From NCBI GenBank assembly GCA_002409365.1, contig DHUW01000086.1:4708-21062 (forward strand): DNA of 16,355 nucleotides, in the 5' to 3' direction. This document shows, piece by piece, positions 6,604 to 14,171 of the stretch. The position numbers and the translations under genes are program-made. The stretch comes from Anaerolineaceae bacterium UBA5224 (GTDB lineage: Bacteria > Chloroflexota > Anaerolineae > Anaerolineales > Anaerolineaceae). Numbering within the stretch: position 1 is the stretch's first letter; every line of letters starts with the position of its first letter. Below the pieces are notes generated by a model. That model saw nothing but the letters and a program-made list of their open reading frames with translations, ran no database searches and was not told the DNA's origin.

Positions 6604-8733
6604 ATGACAAACCTGGTGTCAAACAAGCTAAAACGCCATACGACAGAGGATGCCGTCAAAGTCATCATTTTGGTCGCTTCCTGTGTTCTTGCCTTTGGTG
6701 CGCTGGTTTTACCTGATTTAATGAATCAACAGACCCAAATGGTAGCTGTCGGCCAAGTAGCCCCGCAGGAAATTCTGGCACCTTATTCAGTGACTTTTGA
6801 ATCACGGGTTCTCACAGATGCAGCCCGTGAAAATGCGGCAGCTGCAGTCCAGCCTGTTTACTTACCTCCCGATCCTGATATTGCGCGAGCCCAGTTAGAA
6901 AAACTGGACAATGCATTAAATTTCATCACCACTGTAAAAAACGATAGTTTCTCCACACCTGCCCAAAAGGTGCAGGACATGAAATCCCTTAAAGACCTGC
7001 ACTTCACAGATGCAGAATATATCAAATTGCTCGATCTGGAGGAACAAGAATGGCAGGCAATCAACGATGAAGCCAGTCGTGTGCTCGAAGTTGTGCTCCG
7101 GGAAAGTATACGCAATAGCCAGCTCGGAACAGTTAGAAGCAACCTGCCTGCTTCGATCGACTATTCATTTCCAAGCGACCAGGCTGACCTCATAATATCC
7201 ATTGTCTCTCCTTTTATCGCACCCACAAGTCTTTTCAGTGAAGAACAGACTCAAACAGCCCGTGAACTTGCGCGCGAAGATGTTAATCCGATCATCCGCC
7301 AGATCATGGCAGGGGAAGTGCTGGTCAGGCGCGGTGAAATTGTCTCTGCCGGCGACCTCGAAGCATTGACTGCATTTGGTTTAGTTGAGCCTACCGATAA
7401 GGTCACTTTATTGTTCAGCAACGGTGCTATCGTGATCGTAGCTGGGTTAATAACATACATGTATTTTCGTAGGAACAAGAAAGGATCTTTCAATCAAACT
7501 AAGTCGATCCTTTTGATCGCCTTTTTCTTCCTGCTCTTTTTGTACCTGATGAAGTTCCTGGTAATGGATAGGACAATTTTGCCCTATTTGTTCTCGGTCG
7601 CCGCTTTTGGTCTGACCCTAGCGATTGTTTTCAACCTTGAATTTGGTATTTTTTCTACGCTGCTGTTGGTATCACTGACTGTATTCGGTCACGCACGCAG
7701 CGCCGAGTTGGCTTTTTATTACCTGTTTCCAACCATCGCCGGTATGCTTGTACTCGGTAAGGGTCGTCGCGTCAGTGCTTTCTTTTTAACAAGTGTAGTC
7801 ATCGGGATCCTGTCTGCAGCGGTAATTGTTGCTTTTCGTCTAGGTGATGGGACCGATTGGATCGGGTTAACCACGCTGATCGGTGCAGGGCTTTTCAATG
7901 GCGTCGTCTCGGGAACGTTTGCTCTGTTACTTCAGAATATCTTCGCTTTTGTTCTGGATGTGCCAACTGCACTGCAGCTGATGGACATCTCCCGCCCGGA
8001 TCATCCATTGCTACAATACATTCTCACCAATGCGCCGGGAACTTATCAGCATTCCCTGCAAGTGTCCAATTTGGCCGAACAAGCCGCCGATGCGATCGGC
8101 GCGGACAGGCTGCTGGTGCGGGTAGGTGCTCTCTATCACGATGCAGGTAAAGCGGAAAACCCGAACTTCTTCATTGAGAATCAGGTGCGAGACAAAATAA
8201 ATGCCCACGATAGTGATGATCCGACTGTCGCAGCTGCAACCATCATAAGACATGTAAACGACGGGGTTGCCCTGGCGAAAAAGTATCGTTTACCCTCCCG
8301 TATCATCGACTTCATGCGTGAGCATCATGGTTCAAATATCACCCGCTATCAATACAACCAGGCGCTTAAACTGGCTGAAGATGAAGATGATGTGGATATC
8401 AATGGTTTTGTTTATCCCGGTCCTTCTCCCCGTTCCAAGGAGACTGCGTTACTTATGTTGGCTGATGGAACAGAAGCCCGGGCGCGGGCAAACACCCCGC
8501 ACAGTGATGAAGAAATCAAGGGAGTAATTGATAGTGTTTTTGAAGTTGTCCAGGGCACTGGTCAGTTGGACAATACCGACCTGACACTCAAAGACTTGCA
8601 GACAATCAAGCGATCTTTCTTTAACACGTTGAAGCAATCCTATCATCCTCGTATCAAATATCCTGAAGCTCCAAAAAAGGTGCAAACTAACGCCTCAACT
8701 GAAGCCCATCAATCATCATCTATGTCCTCCTGA
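6604..8733 (+). CDS. pgpH: 7TM-HD membrane phosphodiesterase, PgpH-like
   Basis: A 709-residue protein with the PgpH (7TMR-HDED plus HD) layout. There is one helix at about 18-38, an extracytoplasmic region (about 45-265), a block of seven hydrophobic helices (about 268-450), then a cytoplasmic HD domain (about 475-650). In Listeria, PgpH hydrolyses the second messenger cyclic di-AMP. Putative metal ligands: H483 (TYQHS), YHDAGK (H512, D513), H550 (IIRHV), EHHG (H574, H575) and D621 (LADGTEA). The signature reads HDAG where HDIG is common; the catalytic His-Asp is intact. It lies 3 nt after yqeY and 22 nt before ybeY; neighbouring pgpH and ybeY is typical of many bacteria. Substrate by homology only. 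Confidence 0.88.
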   Translation: MTNLVSNKLKRHTTEDAVKVIILVASCVLAFGALVLPDLMNQQTQMVAVGQVAPQEILAPYSVTFESRVLTDAARENAAAAVQPVYLPPDPDIARAQLEKLDNALNFITTVKNDSFSTPAQKVQDMKSLKDLHFTDAEYIKLLDLEEQEWQAINDEASRVLEVVLRESIRNSQLGTVRSNLPASIDYSFPSDQADLIISIVSPFIAPTSLFSEEQTQTARELAREDVNPIIRQIMAGEVLVRRGEIVSAGDLEALTAFGLVEPTDKVTLLFSNGAIVIVAGLITYMYFRRNKKGSFNQTKSILLIAFFFLLFLYLMKFLVMDRTILPYLFSVAAFGLTLAIVFNLEFGIFSTLLLVSLTVFGHARSAELAFYYLFPTIAGMLVLGKGRRVSAFFLTSVVIGILSAAVIVAFRLGDGTDWIGLTTLIGAGLFNGVVSGTFALLLQNIFAFVLDVPTALQLMDISRPDHPLLQYILTNAPGTYQHSLQVSNLAEQAADAIGADRLLVRVGALYHDAGKAENPNFFIENQVRDKINAHDSDDPTVAAATIIRHVNDGVALAKKYRLPSRIIDFMREHHGSNITRYQYNQALKLAEDEDDVDINGFVYPGPSPRSKETALLMLADGTEARARANTPHSDEEIKGVIDSVFEVVQGTGQLDNTDLTLKDLQTIKRSFFNTLKQSYHPRIKYPEAPKKVQTNASTEAHQSSSMSS

Positions 8734-8755
8734 ACACTCGACGAGGTTATCACCC

Positions 8756-9220
8756 ATGTTAAACCTGATTCTTCCAAAATCTTACGCCAAGGAAATTAAC
8801 CAAAATCGACTGGCAACCACCTTCAAGGAAGGTGTCAAAGTATTGGGGTTGAAAAAAAACAGCTCACTCACGTTAAGGGTCACCAACAACCGCCTGATCC
8901 GCCAATTTAACAATGCCTGGCGGGGAGAAAACTCGCCTACAGATGTTTTGTCTTTTGAAAATGCATTTACCGACCCGGAGACCGGGGAGGAATACCTTGG
9001 CGATCTCGTCATTTCGTTCGAAAAAGCTCGCCAACAAGCCCGAGCAGGCGGTCATGCTATCCAGGCAGAGATCGAAATGCTCTTTGTGCATGGATTGCTT
9101 CACTTGGCTGGATATGATCATGCTGAAAAACAGGATTGGGCAGAGATGACCAAAATGCAGGACCAGATCCTAAAGAATATTGGTAACCCCCTTGAAGGCG
9201 GGATTCAGTATAACGAGTAG
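8756..9220 (+). CDS. ybeY: Endoribonuclease / rRNA maturation factor YbeY
   Basis: A 154-residue UPF0054 protein. YbeY is a zinc-dependent RNase involved in 16S rRNA 3'-end maturation and ribosome quality control. The zinc motif HGLLHLAGYDH is complete (H112, H116, H122), and the upstream NAWRGENSPTDVLSF block at 53-67 is the usual conserved R/DVLSF segment. Length is typical. GAGG lies 9 nt before the ATG. It is the last gene of the dipeptidase-to-ybeY run; no phoH or era gene is linked in this window. No hairpin terminator is visible after it. Confidence 0.95.
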   Translation: MLNLILPKSYAKEINQNRLATTFKEGVKVLGLKKNSSLTLRVTNNRLIRQFNNAWRGENSPTDVLSFENAFTDPETGEEYLGDLVISFEKARQQARAGGHAIQAEIEMLFVHGLLHLAGYDHAEKQDWAEMTKMQDQILKNIGNPLEGGIQYNE

Positions 9221-9326
9221 ATTAAAAGAATCAATTTCTATATATCAGCTCTGCACCCCTGACCTTATTTCATCTTTCCTCATAATCTCTTCCATTGATT
9301 TCGTTTCACTTATTGTGGCAACTCTC

Positions 9327-9335
9327 TGGTACAAT
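9327..9335 (+). promoter_or_regulatory. Putative extended -10 of the argF-rocD-pyk operon
   Basis: TGGTACAAT fits an extended -10 (TGn plus TACAAT) and shares the GGTAnAAT core with the hemW and yqeY elements. Transcription from about 9342 would give a leader of about 80 nt before argF. No -35 is found at normal spacing; TTTCAC at 9304-9309 is 20 bp away. Confidence 0.45.
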
Positions 9336-9353
9336 CCCTCCATGTAAACCATC

Positions 9354-9376
9354 GCTCAGAGCTTCCAGATTTGAGC
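9354..9376 (+). promoter_or_regulatory. Small stem-loop in the argF leader
   Basis: GCTCAGA (9354-9360) can pair with TTTGAGC (9370-9376): seven pairs including one G-U, with a 9-nt loop. It lies just downstream of the predicted transcription start and of an ATGTAA start-stop at 9342-9347. No U-run follows, so it is not a terminator. A role in leader stability or control is speculative; I recognise no ARG-box-like operator or known riboswitch. Confidence 0.25.
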
Positions 9377-9424
9377 TATGAATTTGTGTGTTAAGACGAA
9401 AAAAAAAGGAGAGAGTAAATTAAT

Positions 9425-10351
9425 ATGCATAAAGATTTTCTGGACATCATTGACTACACCCCCACAGAATTGCAAGAACTGATTGATCTCGCCGTCCATC
9501 TCAAAAAAGAGTATTTTGCTGGAGGCAATGATCCCGTCCTCAAGGGCAAAGCGCTCGCCATGATTTTCCAAAAGCCATCATTACGAACCCGTGTCAGCTT
9601 TGAAATGGGTATGCAACATCTGGGTGGGCATGCACTCTATCTTTCCCCCAACGAAATCGGATTGGGAAAGCGCGAGTCCGTTGCCGATGTCGCCCGTGTA
9701 TTGAACGGAATGGTTCAGGGTATCATGGCCCGGGTTTTTGAACACGAACATGTTCTGGAACTTGCCCGCTGGACGACAATCCCAGTAATCAACGGTCTCA
9801 GTGATTACAGCCATCCCTGCCAGGCACTTGCTGACATACTCACCATTTATGAAGAGTTCGGTCAGATCAAGGATGTCAATATCACCTACGTTGGTGATGG
9901 CAACAATGTCGCCGTTTCATTGATGCAGATCGCTGCCAAACTGGGTGCGAATTTCACCATCGCCAACCCGGAGGGTTACGATATGCCTGTTTCTGCAATC
10001 GAAACCATCAAACCCTATGCTGAAGCCAGCGGCAGCAAACTGACCTTCCTGAACGATCCGCACGAAGCTGTTAAAAATGCAAAAGTCATTTACACTGACA
10101 CCTGGACCAGCATGGGTCAGGAAGAAGAAGCAGCTAGGCGTGAGAAAGTTTTCCCGCCCTACCAGGTCAATGCAGCTCTCGTCGCTGAAGCTGATCCGGA
10201 TGCCATTGTCTTGCATTGTTTACCCGCTCATCGTGGGCAGGAAATCACCGATGAAGTTGCCGATGGATCTCATTCCAGGCTCTTCCCCGAAGCACACAAC
10301 CGACTACACGCACAAAAAGCAGTCTTATACAAACTATTAGGAGGCAAATAA
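9425..10351 (+). CDS. argF: Ornithine carbamoyltransferase
   Basis: A 308-residue enzyme that converts ornithine and carbamoyl phosphate to citrulline in the cytoplasm. The carbamoyl phosphate loop is KPSLRTRVSFE (S52, R54, T55, R56). HPCQ lies at 130-133, the ornithine-binding loop DTWTSMG at 225-231, and HCLPAHRG, carrying the catalytic Cys, at 264-271. The SMG loop separates it from aspartate carbamoyltransferase and from acetyl- or succinylornithine enzymes. Length is typical of anabolic OTC. Strong ribosome binding site (AAGGAG at 9406-9411) after a poly-A tract; an in-frame stop at 9416-9418 excludes an earlier start. It heads an operon with rocD (5-nt gap) and pyk, with no other arginine genes nearby, so whether it works mainly in arginine synthesis or breakdown cannot be decided here. 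Confidence 0.93.
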   Translation: MHKDFLDIIDYTPTELQELIDLAVHLKKEYFAGGNDPVLKGKALAMIFQKPSLRTRVSFEMGMQHLGGHALYLSPNEIGLGKRESVADVARVLNGMVQGIMARVFEHEHVLELARWTTIPVINGLSDYSHPCQALADILTIYEEFGQIKDVNITYVGDGNNVAVSLMQIAAKLGANFTIANPEGYDMPVSAIETIKPYAEASGSKLTFLNDPHEAVKNAKVIYTDTWTSMGQEEEAARREKVFPPYQVNAALVAEADPDAIVLHCLPAHRGQEITDEVADGSHSRLFPEAHNRLHAQKAVLYKLLGGK

Positions 10352-10356
10352 CAACT

Positions 10357-11556
10357 ATGAATACACAGGAATATATCGAGTTAGAATCAAAATACGGAGC
10401 GCACAACTACAAGCCCCTCGACGTAGTACTATGTGAAGGTAAAGGTGCCTGGGTTACAGATGTGGATGGTAAACGTTACCTGGATTGCCTGAGCGCATAC
10501 TCAGCTGTCAACCAGGGTCATTGCCACCCTCATATTGTCAAGGCAAGCGTTGATCAGGCTCAAAAAATTGCCCTGACCTCCCGCGCCTTCCGCAACGATA
10601 AGCTGCCTCTCTTCTATAAAAAATTAGCAGACGTTACTGGTTACGAAATGGTTTTGCCGATGAACACCGGTGCCGAAGCTGTAGAATCAGCCATTAAAGT
10701 CGCCCGCAAATGGGCATATACGGTCAAACATGTACCGATGTATCAAGCTGAAATTATTGTTGCTGAAGGGAACTTCCACGGTCGCACAACTACGATCGTT
10801 TCTTTCTCGACTGAGCCCTTCTACAAGGAAATGTTTGGTCCCTTCACACCTGGCTTCAAAGCTGTTCCTTTTGGCGATGCTGAAGCGGTCAAAGCTGCCA
10901 TCACTCCCAACACGGCAGCAGTCATGCTGGAACCGATCCAGGGTGAAAACGGCGTCATCATTCCTCCCGATGGATATTTGAAAGAAGTTGCTGATTACTG
11001 TAAAGAACACAATGTCCTCTTTATTGCTGACGAAATCCAGACCGGTCTCTGCCGTACTGGAAAGTGGTTTGCCTCCCAATATGAAGGTGTCCGCCCGGAC
11101 ATTACCGTCATCGGGAAAGCCCTCTCCGGTGGTATGTACCCGATTTCAGCTGTTCTGGCTGACGAGAGTATCCTGGGTCTCTTCAAGCCAGGCGAGCATG
11201 GCTCAACCTTCGGTGGCAGCCCCATGGCAGCAGCGATCGGAGTTGCAGCCCTGGAAGTTCTGGAAGAGGAACACCTGGCTGAACGTGCTGCAGAACTTGG
11301 TGAATATTTCATGGCAGAATTGCGCAAGATCGATTCCAAGGCTGTCAAGGAAGTGCGCGGTCGCGGTATGCTGATCGGTGTTGAGCTCTACCCAGAAGCC
11401 GGTGGTGCCCGTCGTTATTGCGAAATGCTCCAGGCTGAAGGAATTTTAGCAAAAGAAACTCACGACAATGTGATCCGTTTCGCCCCACCATTGGTAATTG
11501 AACAAGCTGACCTTGATTGGGCATTAACAAAAATCGCTGATGTCTTGACCAGATAA
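10357..11556 (+). CDS. rocD: Ornithine aminotransferase (ornithine-oxo-acid transaminase)
   Basis: A 399-residue PLP enzyme of class III aminotransferases. It moves the delta-amino group of ornithine to 2-oxoglutarate, giving glutamate-5-semialdehyde and glutamate. The typical OAT stretch SAYSAVNQGHCHP (47-59) includes the Tyr that favours ornithine. Other landmarks are NTGAEAVESA (103-112), GNFHGRT (138-144), EPIQGENG (192-199), ADEIQTG (224-230, with D225 for the PLP nitrogen) and GKALSGGMYP, with K254 as the PLP lysine. Length agrees with bacterial RocD (about 400) and there is no mitochondrial extension. Start: ATG with AGGAGG (10339-10344) inside the end of argF. Both it and argF use ornithine, so the operon controls how ornithine is split. 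Acetylornithine transaminase (ArgD) is an alternative, but the Tyr motif favours RocD. Confidence 0.92.
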   Translation: MNTQEYIELESKYGAHNYKPLDVVLCEGKGAWVTDVDGKRYLDCLSAYSAVNQGHCHPHIVKASVDQAQKIALTSRAFRNDKLPLFYKKLADVTGYEMVLPMNTGAEAVESAIKVARKWAYTVKHVPMYQAEIIVAEGNFHGRTTTIVSFSTEPFYKEMFGPFTPGFKAVPFGDAEAVKAAITPNTAAVMLEPIQGENGVIIPPDGYLKEVADYCKEHNVLFIADEIQTGLCRTGKWFASQYEGVRPDITVIGKALSGGMYPISAVLADESILGLFKPGEHGSTFGGSPMAAAIGVAALEVLEEEHLAERAAELGEYFMAELRKIDSKAVKEVRGRGMLIGVELYPEAGGARRYCEMLQAEGILAKETHDNVIRFAPPLVIEQADLDWALTKIADVLTR

Positions 11557-11570
11557 AGTTAGGTGAAATT

Positions 11571-13013
11571 ATGACCAGGTTTGCCAAGATTGTTGCTACG
11601 CTCGGTCCCGCCAGTTCTGATGAAAAAACGCTTACAGAAATGGTGCAAGCCGGACTTGACGTCGCTCGTTTGAACTTCTCCCATGGTGATCATGCCAGCC
11701 ATGCCGCCATGGTTGCGCTGATCCGCCAGGTTTCAGACAAACTTGGCAAACCTGTCACAATATTAATGGATCTTCAAGGTCCCAAATTACGGGTCGGTGA
11801 CCTGGGTAAAGATGGATTGACCCTCAAATCTGGGCAGGAAGTCGCACTTAGTTCCTTTACAGACCCGGAAGACCTGCCAGATGGCATCACCTTCATCCCT
11901 TTTGACGTACCCAAACTTCATGAGGCTCTCAAACCTGGCAATCACATATTGCTGGATGACGGACAACTCGAGTTTGAAGTGACCCGCATGGATGGCAAGA
12001 ATATTTTTGCCAAAGTCTTATTGGGTGGCAAGTTGAAATCTCATAAGGGTGTGAACCTTCCTGGCTCCAACCTTGATATACCCATCCTGACCGAGAAAGA
12101 TCTGGAAGATCTGGAATTCGGTTTAAGACTGGGCATTGATCTGGTAGCAGTCTCATTCGTGAAAACTGCCGAGGATATTCTGATGGTCAAAAAGACGATC
12201 CGCTCTATGGCAAAAAGTGATTGGCTGCCACCGGTCGTCGCCAAACTGGAACGTCCTGAAGCGATACAAAACCTGGATTCGATCATCAAAGTCACCGATG
12301 GTGTTATGGTTGCACGCGGAGATCTGGGCGTCGAAATGTCACCTGCAATTGTTCCTTCTGTACAGAAGTCAATTATCAAGACTGCCAATTTGAATGGGAA
12401 ATTTGTGATCACCGCCACGCAGATGCTGGAATCCATGATCAATAACCCCCGCCCTACCCGTGCTGAAGCAGCAGACGTTGCCAACGCAATTTTTGATGGT
12501 ACTGATGCAGTCATGCTCTCTGCAGAATCCGCAGCCGGCAAATACCCGGTACAGTCTGTCAAAATGATGGACACCATCATACGACAGTCTGAATTGCACC
12601 TGGACGAATGGGGACACATTGACGCTCTTGACTGCCAGGTTTACAACGACGATGTCGTAACCATATCGAGAGCCACCAAGGTGATGGTCGAAGATCAGGA
12701 TGTTAAAGCGATCATCGTCTTTACGATGTCAGGAATGTCTGCACTCTGGATGAGTAAAGCAAAACCAACCGTTCCGATCTACGCATTCACCCCAAAGCTC
12801 ACTTCATATCGCTGGTTGGGTATTTGTAGAGGCGTTATCCCTTTGCGCGTTCCGCATGCTGATACACTCGAGACGATGATTACTCATGTTGAAACTGCCA
12901 TCTCTGCTGCCACCGATTTGAGCAAAGGCGATAAAGTGGTCGTCGTCAGCGGCTTCCCGGTCGGCGCTTTCTCCACTCCGAACCTGGCATTGTTGTATAC
13001 CATCAGGGGATAA
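11571..13013 (+). CDS. pyk: Pyruvate kinase
   Basis: A 480-residue glycolytic enzyme converting phosphoenolpyruvate and ADP to pyruvate and ATP. The A-domain barrel shows KIVATLGPAS (6-15), RLNFSHG (33-39, with R33, N35 and S37 for nucleotide and K+ contacts), the B-domain boundary DLQGPKLRVG (67-76), VAKLERPEA (223-231, catalytic K225 and metal ligand E227), ARGDLGVE (248-255, metal ligand D251) and TATQMLESM (281-289, catalytic T281). MLSAESAAGKYPV replaces the commoner MLSGETAAGKYPV; this variant is known in other bacteria. The C-terminal domain (about 340-480) keeps TMSGMSA and the SGFPVG effector-region turn. No extra PEP-utiliser domain is present. It begins 14 nt after rocD with AGGTGA 4 nt upstream, and ends before a convergent terminator. 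Confidence 0.96.
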   Translation: MTRFAKIVATLGPASSDEKTLTEMVQAGLDVARLNFSHGDHASHAAMVALIRQVSDKLGKPVTILMDLQGPKLRVGDLGKDGLTLKSGQEVALSSFTDPEDLPDGITFIPFDVPKLHEALKPGNHILLDDGQLEFEVTRMDGKNIFAKVLLGGKLKSHKGVNLPGSNLDIPILTEKDLEDLEFGLRLGIDLVAVSFVKTAEDILMVKKTIRSMAKSDWLPPVVAKLERPEAIQNLDSIIKVTDGVMVARGDLGVEMSPAIVPSVQKSIIKTANLNGKFVITATQMLESMINNPRPTRAEAADVANAIFDGTDAVMLSAESAAGKYPVQSVKMMDTIIRQSELHLDEWGHIDALDCQVYNDDVVTISRATKVMVEDQDVKAIIVFTMSGMSALWMSKAKPTVPIYAFTPKLTSYRWLGICRGVIPLRVPHADTLETMITHVETAISAATDLSKGDKVVVVSGFPVGAFSTPNLALLYTIRG

Positions 13014-13074
13014 GTTCTTCCGATAGATGCTTATATAGAAGCAGGTCACAAACCTGTGAAAAGAAAATCAGGCA

Positions 13075-13105
13075 AACAAAAAGGACGGGTTTTGAACCCG
13101 CCCTT
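13075..13105 (-). terminator. Terminator shared by korB and pyk
   Basis: AAGGACGGGTT (13081-13091) pairs with AACCCGCCCTT (13095-13105) with a single A-C mismatch and a short TTG loop. On the minus strand the stem is followed by a T-run (CCTTTTTGTTTG), giving a good terminator 26 nt after the korB stop. On the plus strand it is followed by only a broken T-run (AGCTTTTCCTT), so it is weaker for pyk. Confidence 0.83.
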
Positions 13106-13130
13106 AGCTTTTCCTTACGTCATCGTAGGG

Positions 13131-14171
13131 TTAATACAACGATCTGTTGATCTCAACCAGCATGTTTTGAGTTGGGCGCAAACGATCATTTCCAATTCGA
13201 TTCAGTGGCTCGTTTGGCAGATCATACAACTCCTGGATTGTGGCAGTTGCTTCTGAAAAATAGATCAATCCCGTAGCAAAGTACTTATTCTTATAAGATT
13301 CAGTTAGCAGGTCCAAGGCGGCATTTCGGTCAGTTGGGTCATAATCCCTGTCGATTTTCCGCAAGAGCATGTAAGTACCATCTTCCATCTTGATTTCCCG
13401 ATAAGTCCCCGGTTCAAAATTCGCCATATCGATTTCATCTTTATTGCTGATATGTTTAAAATCATGCAAAGGTGCTTCATTATCCCTGCCCCAGGTATAG
13501 GACTGCAAGGCATCATCCTTGTTGTTAAAAGTCACGCATGGACTTATCACATCGATGATCGCAATACCGCGCTGTGAAATGGCAGCCTTGATCAGTTCTT
13601 TCAGCTGTTTCGCATCACCCGAATAAGCCCTGGCAACGAATGTCGCTCCACTAATGAGTGCTTCCATGCACATATCAAGCGGAGGAAGCATATTCACACC
13701 CTGATGTTTCAATACCAAGCCCTGGTCAGTCGTAGCTGAAAATTGACCTTTGGTCAGGCCATAAACGCCATTGTTCTCGATAATATATGTCATGGGCACA
13801 TTCCGGCGGATGACATGCTTAAAATGTCCCATACCAATGCTGGCTGTATCACCATCTCCTGAAAAACCGAGAATATGAATAGATGCATCCGCAAAACATG
13901 CTCCGGTTGCCAATGTTGGCATACGTCCATGCAAACCATTAAAACCAAACGAACGATTCAGGAAATAATTCGGACTCTTGCTCGAACATCCAATTCCGCT
14001 GATTTTGACAAAACGCTCTGGTGGAAGCCCCAACTCCCAGACCGCATTTTGCACTTGGGCTGCAATGGCGTTGTGTCCACAGCCTGGACACAAAGTTGAA
14101 GGAGCGCCTTTGTAGTCGCCCAGGGTTAAGCCACAGCGGTTGAGTTCAACAGTTCTTGCTTCAGTTTCCAC
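13131..14171 (-). CDS. korB: 2-oxoacid:ferredoxin oxidoreductase, beta subunit
   Basis: A 346-residue subunit that carries thiamine diphosphate and a [4Fe-4S] cluster. With KorA it oxidatively decarboxylates a 2-oxoacid (probably 2-oxoglutarate) to the acyl-CoA with ferredoxin as acceptor, or runs in reverse. Cluster cysteines are CPGCGH (C28, C31), GIGCSS (C62) and SPCVTF (C212), at the same spacing as in archaeal OFOR beta subunits. The Mg-ThDP motif is GDGDTASIG (105-113), continuing to NNGVYGLTKGQ (133-143). The start is GTG at 14171, not ATG: a strong AAGGAGGG lies 5 nt upstream, and the start overlaps the korA stop by 11 nt, so translation is probably coupled. Pyruvate or other 2-oxoacids remain possible substrates. 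Confidence 0.9.
   Translation of the reverse strand: METEARTVELNRCGLTLGDYKGAPSTLCPGCGHNAIAAQVQNAVWELGLPPERFVKISGIGCSSKSPNYFLNRSFGFNGLHGRMPTLATGACFADASIHILGFSGDGDTASIGMGHFKHVIRRNVPMTYIIENNGVYGLTKGQFSATTDQGLVLKHQGVNMLPPLDMCMEALISGATFVARAYSGDAKQLKELIKAAISQRGIAIIDVISPCVTFNNKDDALQSYTWGRDNEAPLHDFKHISNKDEIDMANFEPGTYREIKMEDGTYMLLRKIDRDYDPTDRNAALDLLTESYKNKYFATGLIYFSEATATIQELYDLPNEPLNRIGNDRLRPTQNMLVEINRSLY

Noticed and set aside
9219..9232. GATT-AAAAG-AATC as a possible ybeY terminator
   Set aside because: Only a 4-bp AT-rich stem with no T-run; too weak to call.
9356..9571. Minus-strand open frame over the argF leader
   Set aside because: Overlaps the argF start and ribosome binding site; no ribosome binding site or domain of its own.
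12516..12554. MLSAES instead of MLSGET in pyruvate kinase
   Set aside because: A known variant in other bacterial pyruvate kinases; catalytic K225, E227, D251 and T281 are intact, so no loss of function is implied.
12041..12619. 192-residue minus-strand open frame inside pyk
   Set aside because: Lies wholly opposite well-conserved pyruvate kinase motifs; Ser/Thr/Ile-rich product without family likeness.
13029..13056. Two small hairpins (GCTT/AAGC and CAGGT/ACCTG) after pyk
   Set aside because: Stems of 4-5 bp without a T-run; the stronger hairpin at 13081-13105 explains termination.
13056..13256. Plus-strand open frame after pyk
   Set aside because: Runs through the terminator hairpin and antisense to the korB 3' end; no conserved content.
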